A program made the translations under genes and the position numbers. Below, piece after piece: positions 40,801 through 50,256 of a stretch of 64,000 nucleotides of DNA. Numbering within the stretch: position 1 is the first letter of the stretch; each line of letters opens with the position of its first letter. A model generated the notes under the pieces. It saw nothing but the letters and a program-made list of their open reading frames with translations. It searched no databases and was not told the origin of the DNA. Source of the DNA: Neelides folsomi (Eukaryota; Arthropoda; Collembola; Neelipleona; Neelidae); NCBI GenBank assembly GCA_034687125.1, contig JAQGBZ010000066.1, positions 124,001-188,000 on the forward strand, read 5' to 3'.

Positions 40801-43500
40801 AATATAAAAAACATATTTATTTAATTTAAATATAAAATATAATTAATATTAGTAAAATTAGTAATGGGAAGTGTATGTAAAGTGAAGATTTGAAGGATAT
40901 TTTGAGGGCAATAAGGTTTGAGTCTTATGGGTCGTTGTGAGGGAGAAGAAGAGTGATGGGGTAAATGTGTAGGAAGTGATCCGGAGTGTGAGTGGAACAT
41001 AACTCACTTACGGGCCCCTCCATTGAGACAGATGAGGGCTGATTTGGTTTATTTGCCAAACCAGCTGGTGATCGTTTCTCATGTCGAGACCAAGAGTTCG
41101 GAAACTTGAATCATTTATACCTTCACCTCACCCATGCACAAATAAATCCTGCCGTATACATTTTATGCTCTAAAATCTTACTTAACTCAACTACCCACTT
41201 GAGCCTATATCCTGCCTTGGCGTGGAGCAATTTATAGTTCCACTCAAACTTCGTTGTATCCTGCGCTAATGTGCGTCTGTTGCATTTCTCATAAACTTTA
41301 ACTACAGATATTCAAAATCCAACTTTGCATTTAAAACAGCCGTATTTCCATTCCCAATATTTAACTCTTACATTTAACTCAGATATTCACGTATATTTAA
41401 ATATCCACAAATATTGTTCTCGAATAATCAAATATACTATACCTGGTTACCTATGTATACTATAGTACATATATACCTAATACTTACCATACATTTACAT
41501 TTAAGATATAATGTACAAAATGAGGAAACATTTTAAAATGTTTTTCGTATAGCAATATGGTACATTAATATTATGAGAAATATGATCAAAGTGAAAGAGA
41601 GCATTAAAGCATGTAAGTGTTTGGATCTATATGAGGGTCTTTATAAAATGACGGGGAGGATTGAGTCACAACATGTTTGTCGTCTGACTTGGCTGGGTCA
41701 TAAATAAGGAGGAACTCGAATCCTCTGGTTGTCACCACCAATAAGATGTATGCTCCTCTGAGAAGCTCCCAACTCTCTCACCCGCCCTATATAACGTCAC
41801 CTCAAATTAAAAGTGAAGGAGTTGAAGCACTTGGCCCTCTAATTTATGGAGACCAGGCCGAAGAAATCCGAAATGACTCCTTCCCATCTCCCACCAACAT
41901 TCATTAAGAGAACTTGGGAAATGAGCCTTTGATTTATTCCCCCAACGAGACTCATCGAACACAACACATGTGAAATAACAATCTTTTTTAATTCTCCCTC
42001 ATTTCACACTCCCATAAATCTAAGCTTTTCTCTTCAGATCTCTCTAGAAAGATCCCATTCACCATTAGATGAAACCAAATGAATTTATGTTCCTCTGTGA
42101 CTAAATAGCGAAGACAATTAAATTTAATTGTAATTAAATATTTAGCCTCCATAAAAACTTCTCTTGTGACAAAAGTTTAAAACTAATAATTTAAGATGCT
42201 TAGAATTTTAATATAATTTAAGAATATAATTTAAAGGGTAATTTAAGGGAGTTTAGTGGGAAGATTTGTTAATAGGAATAACGTTATGGCCGATGAGAAC
42301 AACGTCACCCGAATGGACAAATGGCCAAGAAATTATACAAATTAGAATTAAAGTCGTTAAATAGTCACATAAACGTCTGAGTGAGGGAAAGACAAAGGTG
42401 AAGTATTGCAATTAGACTAATTATGTACAACTGGTCGGGTCAAATGCGAGAATTAAGGTGAATTGGTGTCTCATATAAGGGAATCTTATGGTCTTGTTTT
42501 AAGCTCTAAGGACTTTAAACATCTTCCCATTAAGTTGAGTAGTTTGTTCTTGAAATCCTCTCCAAATTGTTAAGTGTTTTGCCAAATCCTCCCATTCCTC
42601 GCTTACATAAACCCCCAATGAACGGAGACGCGAAGTGAAGAAAGAGGGAAATGAAGAAAGAGGGAATTTAAAAACAAATGTCCATGTAGGAGATATTAAG
42701 AGATCCATAATTCAGGTCCTTCATTGAGAGGTGCCGGTGAGGGAAGGTTTGAGCTGACATTACAAACACCTCTGTCGTTAATAAGGATTAATGTAAGGAG
42801 GGTTGTCAGGAGGAGAATTTATTGGCCCTCCTACTCAAAAAGGAAGATGCAAAATGGTATTTATCTATGGAGTGGAGGAAGAGAGAGTTATGGGCTTAAT
42901 GCGCCAAGAGCTTCCCTCGTCGCTGGGAAACATCAAGGGGCCTTGTGGAGGGATCTTAATGGAAATTATTCAATAAATTAGGAGATTATTGGAAGGAACA
43001 TGGAGAGATTAACTGGATTGGAAACAGTCACCTATTTCACTCAACAAAATCTCAACATCTTGTGAAACAACAAGCGGCAATCATTTGAATAAAACCTTGT
43101 CCCGTCGTGTGAAATAAATAAATTAAACAATTTATTAAAATGGAGTTCTTTATACTTACAATTAATGTTATTAAAAATTGAATTCTTTATACTTATTAAT
43201 GTTATTAAAAACAAGAATTTGTATTGGGTATGAATGTAATTTTTTTAATAAGGTTATTAAATTATTAACAGAAATTAATTAATGTCATTATCAATCAATT
43301 GATTTATCGATGATAATTAATTAAAGTCTGACCGCTTTTCCACACTTGTCGATGACCTTTATAACGTTAGTCAACTTAACCTTTAAGAGTAATGGAAGGA
43401 ATTGAACGGGTTGTAAATGAAAAATGAGTCTTACAGTTGTTGGGAGCGGAGAGAGATACTCCGGTCTGAGATACTGGTTCCCGCTGTTCGACGTCAACAT
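34895..43500 (-). CDS. noc: noc/elbow (NET family) zinc-finger transcriptional regulator
   Basis: Three coding exons with matching phases encode 478 residues: 43435-43500 (66 nt), 35981-36560 and 34895-35685. Exon 1 reads MLTSNSGNQYLRPEYLSPLP, the N-terminal signature of this family. Exon 2 starts with LDAKKSPLALLAQTCSAIG, the SP motif of NET proteins, then a long Ser/Gly/Asn-rich linker. Exon 3 holds the buttonhead-type box CRDPYC (about 269-274) and one atypical C2H2 finger with C341, C350, H363 and H367 (YVCSWTVGESYCGKRF, then LLQHLRSH). Pro/Ser/Tyr-rich sequence follows to the end. In Drosophila, noc and elB are nuclear co-repressor partners in appendage, tracheal and eye development (known). 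This could equally be the elB orthologue or a single ancestral noc/elB gene. Introns are 6.9 kb and 0.3 kb, and the flanking desert suggests complex control. Confidence 0.95.
35827..35907. mobile_element. miniature fold-back element (mariner-like ends) in noc intron 2
   Basis: Two arms of 32 bp, starting at 35827 and ending at 35907, are inverted copies matching at about 27 of 32 positions. Read inward, the arms begin GTAAAGGTTGGCCCATAAGT and GTACAGGGTGGGCCATATGT, each running into CTTTCTTTTT. About 17 bp of AT-rich DNA separates them. TA lies at both ends, as expected for Tc1/mariner-type insertion (established for that superfamily). It carries no coding capacity, so it is a MITE or a single fold-back copy. 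Transcribed within the intron it would form a long hairpin. Confidence 0.75.
36213..36230 (-). repeat. six-unit ATT microsatellite encoding poly-Asn in noc
   Basis: Six uninterrupted ATT units on the + strand read as six AAT (Asn) codons in the linker of the noc-type protein. A pure codon run like this tends to vary in length between individuals. Confidence 0.95.
36561..43434 (-). other. first intron of the noc-type gene, with GC-richer patches
   Basis: This intron is bounded by a GTAAGA donor at 43434 and a TTTTTTCCCTTCCAG acceptor before 36560. It contains GC-richer patches at about 37000-37400, 37780-38000, 38160-38560, 38870-39260, 39480-39860, 40200-40560, 40860-41290, 41580-42080 and 42240-43090. 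None has a convincing coding frame. Its size and patch density match the flanking desert rather than the other introns in the window, which suggests regulatory content (inference). Confidence 0.7.
43146..43211. repeat. imperfect direct repeat just downstream of noc exon 1
   Basis: TTCTTTATACTTA followed by TTAATGTTATTAAAAA occurs twice, at 43146-43177 and 43183-43211. The first copy carries an extra CAA between the two parts. It lies in noc intron 1 about 220 bp from the exon. Confidence 0.85.
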
Positions 43501-46500
43501 CGTACTTTTAACGACTCGTTACAAAGGATAAATTGAAAGAGGCCTTTAGCGGCGAGTTGAAGGTAATTAATTACTCGTAAGTTTAATTGTTTCCTTCCAA
43601 TTGATTTATGATCTCTGATCGATTATCAATAACCTTCATCTTTTTTCTCTCCTTTTTCTCCACCGCGGCGGGTGTCAGGTTAATTTGATAATAAAAGTGC
43701 AGTGATTCCAATCACTTCCTTCTCACTTCACTCAAACTGACTCAAACTTCGAGATGAGAATAGATGGAGGAAATTCAAGGCTTCCACTCGTCGACACTTT
43801 TATGACTTTTTAATCAATTTGGAATTGTAAATTGGAGGTGGAAATCAATTATCACTTCCGCTAAAACTTCCCACTATTCTTGTCTTTATTTATTGTGTAA
43901 AATTGAATCGCACTGGCGGTCGTTGTGGTCCTTTTGCTTCAAATTACCTCGATTAAAGTGACGGAAAAGTTTGGACTGTTTCGAATTCACGTGGTTCAAC
44001 AATTTGGTAACTATTTGACCGTTGATTTCACTCTTGATGGTCAATTGTTAATGGGTTAAGTATTTCGCACATTCACGATCAAAAAGATTTTAGATCCAAA
44101 ATTCTTCAATTTTACACTTTCCTTCAATTTGACAATAGCTACTTGTATACTATATTTCACAAAAATTAAGGAACTCTTTTAAATCAGAAGTAAATTATTA
44201 ATATTTCTATTAATTTAGATTCAATCGAGAGTTAACTTTAAATTGCTAACTTTAATTTTAATTAAAGAGGAGGAAAAACGTTGGAAAGATGTGAAGGGAA
44301 ATTGGGAGCGATGACGAGAAGATTCCTTTGCAAGAGCTGGAAGAGAACTGAGGGAAGGAAGGAAATGCATGGGATGAAAACCCAGCGCCCTTCAACTCCC
44401 CCCAAATCCCCCTCTTTTCACTCAAATCCATTTTTAATCCATTTTCACCGATATTTAATATAAAGTTTTAGCATTTAAATTAAAGTAATTTTAAGTACAG
44501 TTTACAAAGATATTTCATTATTCAGAACTCATACAATTTAATTTTTAATTATTATCATTAGGAAATATTAATATGAGCTTAGTCCTATAGATTCTTTGTA
44601 ATCTACTTTACCCTATTTGTTTATAAAGTTAAGTCAAATACATATTTTGAAAAGCTGTACAAATTTCATATTTACTGAAAGTAAGAAAAAGGAAAATTTC
44701 ATTGTGAATGTACGACTTATGTAAATATATTGAGGATAAAATGGAAATAGTAATTTGAAGGGATTGGAATGTATAGAAAGAGGGCGTATAGCTGTAAGGT
44801 GTCTTTCTGCAAGTTGAGAAAATGGGATGATGAGATGGGTGTGCAGCTGGAAAATTTTCATTTCCATGTTTATCATCATCTCTTCCCTTCTTCCCGGGGT
44901 TCAAGACCCGGGTGAAGACGGATGAATGTCATTTGTCTTCACCTCTCATCCCCATACTTTTTCTTCCTTCTTGTCGTTACCTCGTTTGTTCGACCATTTT
45001 ACCCGATTCTTAAACAAATCCTCATTTTACTCTCGTTGAAAATGGAGATTAATTGAGACAAGATATATCAACCAGTAAATTTATATTCCTCACTTTACAA
45101 ATATATTAATATTCACGATATACATAATATACATAGATCTTATTCATATACGAATTATAAAAATTTTCAATATAAAAATTTATATACGTAATTTGCTCTT
45201 ACATAAATATATTTAATATATTATATATTTTAGTTGAATATATGTTATTTTTGATCACAAAGTTAATGTATAGGAAGACCTATGAAGCATAAATTTTTAT
45301 TGGTTAAGTATGAAAATATGGAGGAAGTAAAAGGGTATTTTTTCATAAAATGACCCCCACTTTTGTATTGACAAATTGGGTTGGCCAGACGTTAGACATA
45401 TATTTATGTCACGGAGGTCTCAAAGTAGAATTTTCTTCTCTCGGCCTGGCAGAATAACAAAATGCGACATTACTGCCATTACCCTTCCTATTTGTTCTCC
45501 TAAAATGGACCATTTCCTCGCAAACATTCCGATGAAATACGAAACTGAGTGAGCACACATCAATTCTTCCGTTTATATAAATCCGCGACAATGCATATCA
45601 GAAATTATCTCTTCTTATTATTATATGTATTTATATATTACATATCTCCATTCGTTTAAAGATTAAATTATTTATAAAGGTTTCAATAAAAATATTATAA
45701 TTATTTATTATTTCAATTTTGAAATTTTTGAAATCTAATAAAATCTTATGATCGTTTTTAAAATTAAAAAAACTGAAACTGAAAGATCCAAAAACTCGAA
45801 ACTTTTTGGATCTTTGACTTTAGTTAATTAGATTATTAAATGAGGTTTATAAGGTTGTGGCATTTGACGGATTGGTGAGATTTAATTTGTCTATTGGTTG
45901 GCTGAGTAAAGGTAATTTGAGTGATAAAGGATATGAAGTTAATGGATGAGGGCGATGTGGGTGCGAGTGGTTGGGGATCTTATTGGGGATGTTGGGGAAA
46001 AGATTAGGGGAAAGAACGCCGGTCCTCATTTATCACTTCCTGACACTTGATGCCAATCAATCGTAATCCGCCCATTCGTTCCGCAACACAACTCTCCATC
46101 ACTCCCACGACTTCTCACAATACAAATACACTTCAAGACGCAAATAAACCCAACATGTCCAACCATAATATATAGCCAAAAAACGCCATATTCTATTCAA
46201 CATTACTTTAATCATGACATAGTGAGCCTAACAAATGCGAAATAATTTTATAAATTATAACGTCTATCAATTTCTCTATTCACAATATCCGCTTCACGCT
46301 TTTTTGAATTAGCCGCTTTGAACTTCAGTGCTTTCAGCTTATAATGAAATTAAAAGTTTAAGTTAAGCTAAAATGAGACTAAATAAAAACATGAATAAAA
46401 AAGAACAAGACAAAATAATAAGATTTTAAATTAAAAGAATTAACTTGAGGATTAAATTTTTAGAATTGTAAGATAGAACAATCGACCTTGATTTGATTTA

Positions 46501-47195
46501 AGAAAAAGGGAGTTTATCAAGTAGTTGAATGAGTCGGAACGGAGGTCGTTCATCATTCTGTTTGATTTGATCGGTTGGGGCTGTGGATAATATTGGCTCG
46601 GCAGTTTATCAAGTTTTGGTTGGGGCCGTGGACGTGGGGAAGTGATTTTGCTCGTCGGGTCTCTCCGCTCCCACCAGCTCTCATTCGGCCCGGAGACACG
46701 AGTCATTTGTCTCCATTAGCTCAGAGTTGAAAGATCGCCCACGACAGTCGAGGAAAGATTCCCACTTGTCAGGGGATGTCAAGGAGAGGAAGGAGAAAAG
46801 ACGTTCTTATCGCTCCTTCACGCTCCCCTTCGCCATTTAATCACAAGCTTAAAGAAACACATTTTCATTCCACACCCCATCCAGGGGATAACTATGTTGA
46901 AATTGATAAAAAAGATTAAATTATATGAAATATTTTTTAATAAATACACAATATTGCATTTACGAAAAAATACTCTTAATTTTTTAAAGGATAAAACTGA
47001 ATTAGAAATAAATTGGGAACTCTTTTCATTTAGAATATTTTGGAATAGTTATATACGATTTTTTTAAATTAAATAAGATTTTTAAGATTTCATGGATTTC
47101 CAAAGATTTTAAGATCTACAAAATTATACAACAATTAATTTATTTTGATTTCAAGATCTCAGTAATTGATTTTAGAATTTAAAACCGTTTTTAAA
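43501..47195. other. upstream region of noc, probable promoter side, no gene seen
   Basis: This region lies between the noc start codon and the divergent gene at 47196. GC-richer patches lie at about 43510-43930, 44270-44450, 44740-45040, 45330-45600, 45840-46160 and 46490-46870. The noc promoter and 5' UTR should be in the lowest coordinates, but no TATA box or initiator stands out. An in-frame TAA lies about 25 bp above the noc ATG, which supports that ATG as the start. Confidence 0.45.
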
Positions 47196-47651
47196 ATGAT
47201 CCGCAAAAATGTAATATTTTTCATTATCATCATCTTATTAGCAGTGATCCCAACCTACATTGAACTGTTTTGCAATTATAATACCCATCAAATAGCGTTT
47301 CTCAGTTTTTTTCACGAGCTCTTACTCTCATTTGGAATGGCTGGACTTGTCATTGAATGTACGTCAAATTTGGGAATAGAAGACTTTTTTGAGTATGATC
47401 TGTGGAGATTTGTCTTCATTGGATTCTCATTCATGCTCTACGCCATCCTTCTCGTCTTATTGGCTCCTGAAGTCCATTGCGTTTACATGCAACTCATTGA
47501 AAATGGGATAGAAAACATGGGGAAGTGCAAATGCGATCAAACAATTATTATGTGGGGATTTTTTGGGATTGAGGGAATGCTTATTAGTTTCATGATTAGT
47601 TTAATATTGATGATTGTTTATCGATTTCACCCCCCTTTCATTATAAACTAA
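47196..47651 (+). CDS. four-pass membrane protein of unknown function
   Basis: One open frame from ATG at 47196 gives 151 residues. The frame is open 30 bp further up but without an ATG. Four hydrophobic segments are visible: about 5-25 (core NVIFFIIIILLAVIPTYIEL), 33-53, 72-90 (core FIGFSFMLYAILLVLL) and 117-142 (ending MISLILMIVYR). A loop between segments 3 and 4 carries C95, C111 and C113 in the context GKCKCDQ. An AATAAA lies at 47661, ten bases after the stop. The layout recalls small tetraspan proteins, but the tetraspanin CCG motif is absent, so I do not assign a family. It may have upstream exons, because an AG acceptor-like TTTTAG occurs at 47170-47175. Confidence 0.55.
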   Translation: MIRKNVIFFIIIILLAVIPTYIELFCNYNTHQIAFLSFFHELLLSFGMAGLVIECTSNLGIEDFFEYDLWRFVFIGFSFMLYAILLVLLAPEVHCVYMQLIENGIENMGKCKCDQTIIMWGFFGIEGMLISFMISLILMIVYRFHPPFIIN

Positions 47652-47959
47652 AAAATGACTAATAAATATCCACATCATTAAATATAAATTAATGTGTGAT
47701 TTGAATGTGATTGAAAAGCTCAATAAAAAATATTCATGTGGAATTAATAATATGTCGTTTTAATTTTAATGTATACTTACATAGAATGCATAATGCATTT
47801 GACCAAAAGTCGGAATTATTTTTATTCATTATTTTTGGGTCAATAAGTTCATAAAAATATGAGTAGCTGGCTCTCAGTAGTTCAGAACTTATTATGCGAA
47901 TTATTGAAAAAATTGATTAATCTTATTAATTTATATTTTAATGTCGATCAATTCAATTT
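47652..47959. other. intergenic, convergent 3' ends
   Basis: Two convergent genes end on either side of this AT-rich gap. It must hold both 3' UTRs. AATAAA occurs at 47661 for the + gene, and TTTATT (AATAAA on the - strand) at 47821 for the - gene. Confidence 0.5.
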
Positions 47960-48361
47960 TTAGATCGGTTTATCTGTACATCTCCATGCAATTCCAGCCC
48001 ATCCTCCGACGTAATAAACTTCACAGATTTGATGATCACAGCAAAAAACTCCAGGATTACTATTAAAGCAAGATCTTGGGCAAACCGGCTATTAAAATAG
48101 AAAACTTTTTTTTAAAAATCTAAACCTTAATTAAATATTTTTTATATCTATATTTGTACGGTTGTTTCTTGTATTTTTAATTATTAATACATTTTCATTT
48201 GAACCAGGAATGTTCTCTAAGTGGTTTTGTGGGGGAGCAGCAAAAGTAATTTGCGAAATCATACAAAAAACCAAAATGGCGATTGAGCTAAAATGAAATT
48301 AAAATAAACTACAAATTAATCAAATAATAATTAAATTAAATATAGTTTCTCACCTTTTCAT
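47960..48361 (-). CDS. secreted six-cysteine knottin-like peptide, copy A
   Basis: Three exons with consistent phases, 48354-48361 (8 nt), 48191-48287 and 47960-48088, give 77 residues. Exon 1 encodes only Met-Lys plus two bases. Exon 2 completes a signal peptide (SSIAILVFCMISQITFA, cleavage expected near A19/A20) and a short propeptide ending in Asn35. Exon 3 holds six cysteines in the order C-x3-C-x8-CC-x4-C-x14-C, with CPRSC, NPGVFCC and GIAWRC as landmarks. The single-single-double-single-single order is that of inhibitor cystine knots. The role is unknown: antimicrobial, venom-type or signalling peptide are all possible. It is a clear paralogue of the copy at 49497-50215. Confidence 0.85.
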
Positions 48362-49250
48362 TTTTAAATATATTTGAGTTCAATAATGAGAAATAATAAC
48401 AATATTTTCACTTGTCAATTATAAGGAATGAAGTTCAAAACCTTTGAACATTCAATTTATGTAAATTTACACTACTTGAATTTAATTTGCATGTAAAATA
48501 AAAGATAAAGTTATTGATTAATGATATGGATCAATTAATATTCTAATTGAAAGATAAAACTGGACGTTGTAGGTTTTGGTTATAAGTCTTATACAGACAT
48601 TGTATTTTTTAGATTTAATAAAATGTATATGTACAAAAGGCTTATCAAATAAAATATAGAATCGGTATTTACCTGTATGTAAGTAATAAATCATTTTTTA
48701 TATTTGCTTAAGTTATCACGCCAAGTGTTTAATGTACTTGACTTTTGAGCAGTTTATATTCCTGGGCATTTCCTACATTTATTCCTTAGATTCAAACAAA
48801 ATAATAAAATATAGTTACATCTACATTTTAATTAAATTATGTATCAATTGGGAAATTTAGAAAAATGAAAATATAAATATAAATAAATATATTTTATGCC
48901 AATTAATCGCAAAAATTATTTTATTTTGATTCTTTGTCAATGCATATTATATTTTATGTAAATATTCGATTTTTGATGTATAATTGATATTGTAAAAACA
49001 AAAGTATTTAATAAAGGTTTATATTATTTTGACATTAGAATAGGCCACTTTGGCGAAAGAATAATTAACATTGACATTAAAGAATAAATAAATTTGACAT
49101 AGAGTACCTTTGACATATAAAACTGAATATTGTGATATATAATAAATAACTTTATAATCTTTATAAGTACATTTAAGATCATTTTTATTGAATATTCCAT
49201 TGATTTCCGTATATGTATATTAAAAAGAAAATATTTTGGGACAATAATGT
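48362..49250. other. intergenic between the two knottin-like genes
   Basis: AT-rich DNA without a supported gene. The stretch just above 48361 is the presumed 5' UTR and promoter of copy A, with the hexamer TTGAAC about 20 bp before its ATG. The same hexamer precedes copy B. Confidence 0.4.
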
Positions 49251-49333
49251 ACAATATAGTAGCTCAATCTGTGAAAAATTATTAGAACTATATTGATTAT
49301 CAAAATTATTGACAGATTGAGCTACTATATTGT
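49251..49333. ncRNA. perfect 22-bp inverted repeat, pre-miRNA-like hairpin
   Basis: ACAATATAGTAGCTCAATCT plus GT at 49251-49272 is exactly the reverse complement of 49312-49333. Going inward, pairing continues for about nine more base pairs with single mismatches, leaving a small loop. The total size (about 83 nt) and 22-nt arms fit a microRNA or small-interfering precursor, on either strand. A perfect stem is unusual for animal miRNAs, so a recent inverted duplication or a small transposon remnant is the main alternative. It lies about 160 bp past the stop of copy B. Confidence 0.45.
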
Positions 49334-49496
49334 TTTCTAATATCCAAAATTAATAAATTGAAGATGAATCAGAAATTCTTAATATAATGCGTGCCATAAA
49401 TGTTAAAAAGTGATAGAATAAAGTAAAAATCAATTTTTATTTAAATCAATTAATTTACACAATAAAATGAATCGTGATTAATAGTTACCTAGACAA

Positions 49497-50215
49497 CTAG
49501 ACACATCTCCACCAAGAGCCACCCCAATTTACAATCAATTTACACACACTTGGTTCACAACAGACATCAGGATTATCCACTCCACATGTACCGGGGCAAA
49601 GAATCTAAATAAAAATCGCAATTATACTATACATATATTTCTAAACTAAACAGTGTCTGGTGTCTGTCTAGTGCTTTTTGAATTTTTGTATTACGTTTCC
49701 CTCGGAATCTGGTGAATTGTTTCCAAAAGCAGATGAAGCTGCCAAAGTCATATGAAAAATCCCCAAGAATATCAATACAACGATAAATCTATGTTAAATT
49801 AATAAACCATTGATTTGATCAAAAACATTCAATTATAATGTATTATTTAATATAGTTATTATATGTAGGTGACTTTATCTGAAATATATAAATATTTGAA
49901 ATAACCCTTTCATTTTATTTTATTTTGTATAAAATCTGCTTATGATTGGGTGCAAATTGATTACAACACAATGTTTAAATTTACCAATGGAGCTTATATT
50001 TATACAATTTCTGTAAAATCTTTCGCCCACATCAATAGATTTACGCTGTTTTGATTTACCCATCAATGTAAAGGGTATTTTTTGAATATCTTATCTTTTA
50101 ATTAATTTAATTGACACTTGATTTGAGAATGTAACAAGGAGAGTACGTGAGCTCTTAAGCATAATTATCCTACCTATTTTTCAAATTCATATAGAAATAA
50201 ACTTTACCTGATCAT
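49497..50215 (-). CDS. secreted six-cysteine knottin-like peptide, copy B
   Basis: Exons 50208-50215 (8 nt), 49695-49788 and 49497-49604 give 69 residues. The exon layout is the same as copy A: an 8-nt start exon (Met-Ile plus two bases), a signal-peptide exon (FIVVLIFLGIFHMTLA) ending in Asn34, and a cysteine exon. The cysteines follow C-x3-C-x7-CC-x4-C-x12-C, with landmarks CPGTC, NPDVCC and SWWRC. Donor and acceptor phases (2, then 0) match copy A at both introns. TTTATT at 49436 gives an AATAAA signal about 56 bp after the stop. The start codon lies only 41 bp from the stop of the esterase upstream on the same strand. Function is unknown. Confidence 0.85.
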
Positions 50216-50256
50216 TTTCTTATCGTTCAAGATTAATAAACATTAATTAATTTTTA

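Noticed and set aside
41701-41760. AGGATTCGAGTTCC on the reverse strand, resembling a tRNA T-arm
   Set aside because: No acceptor stem, D-arm or anticodon arm can be folded around it.
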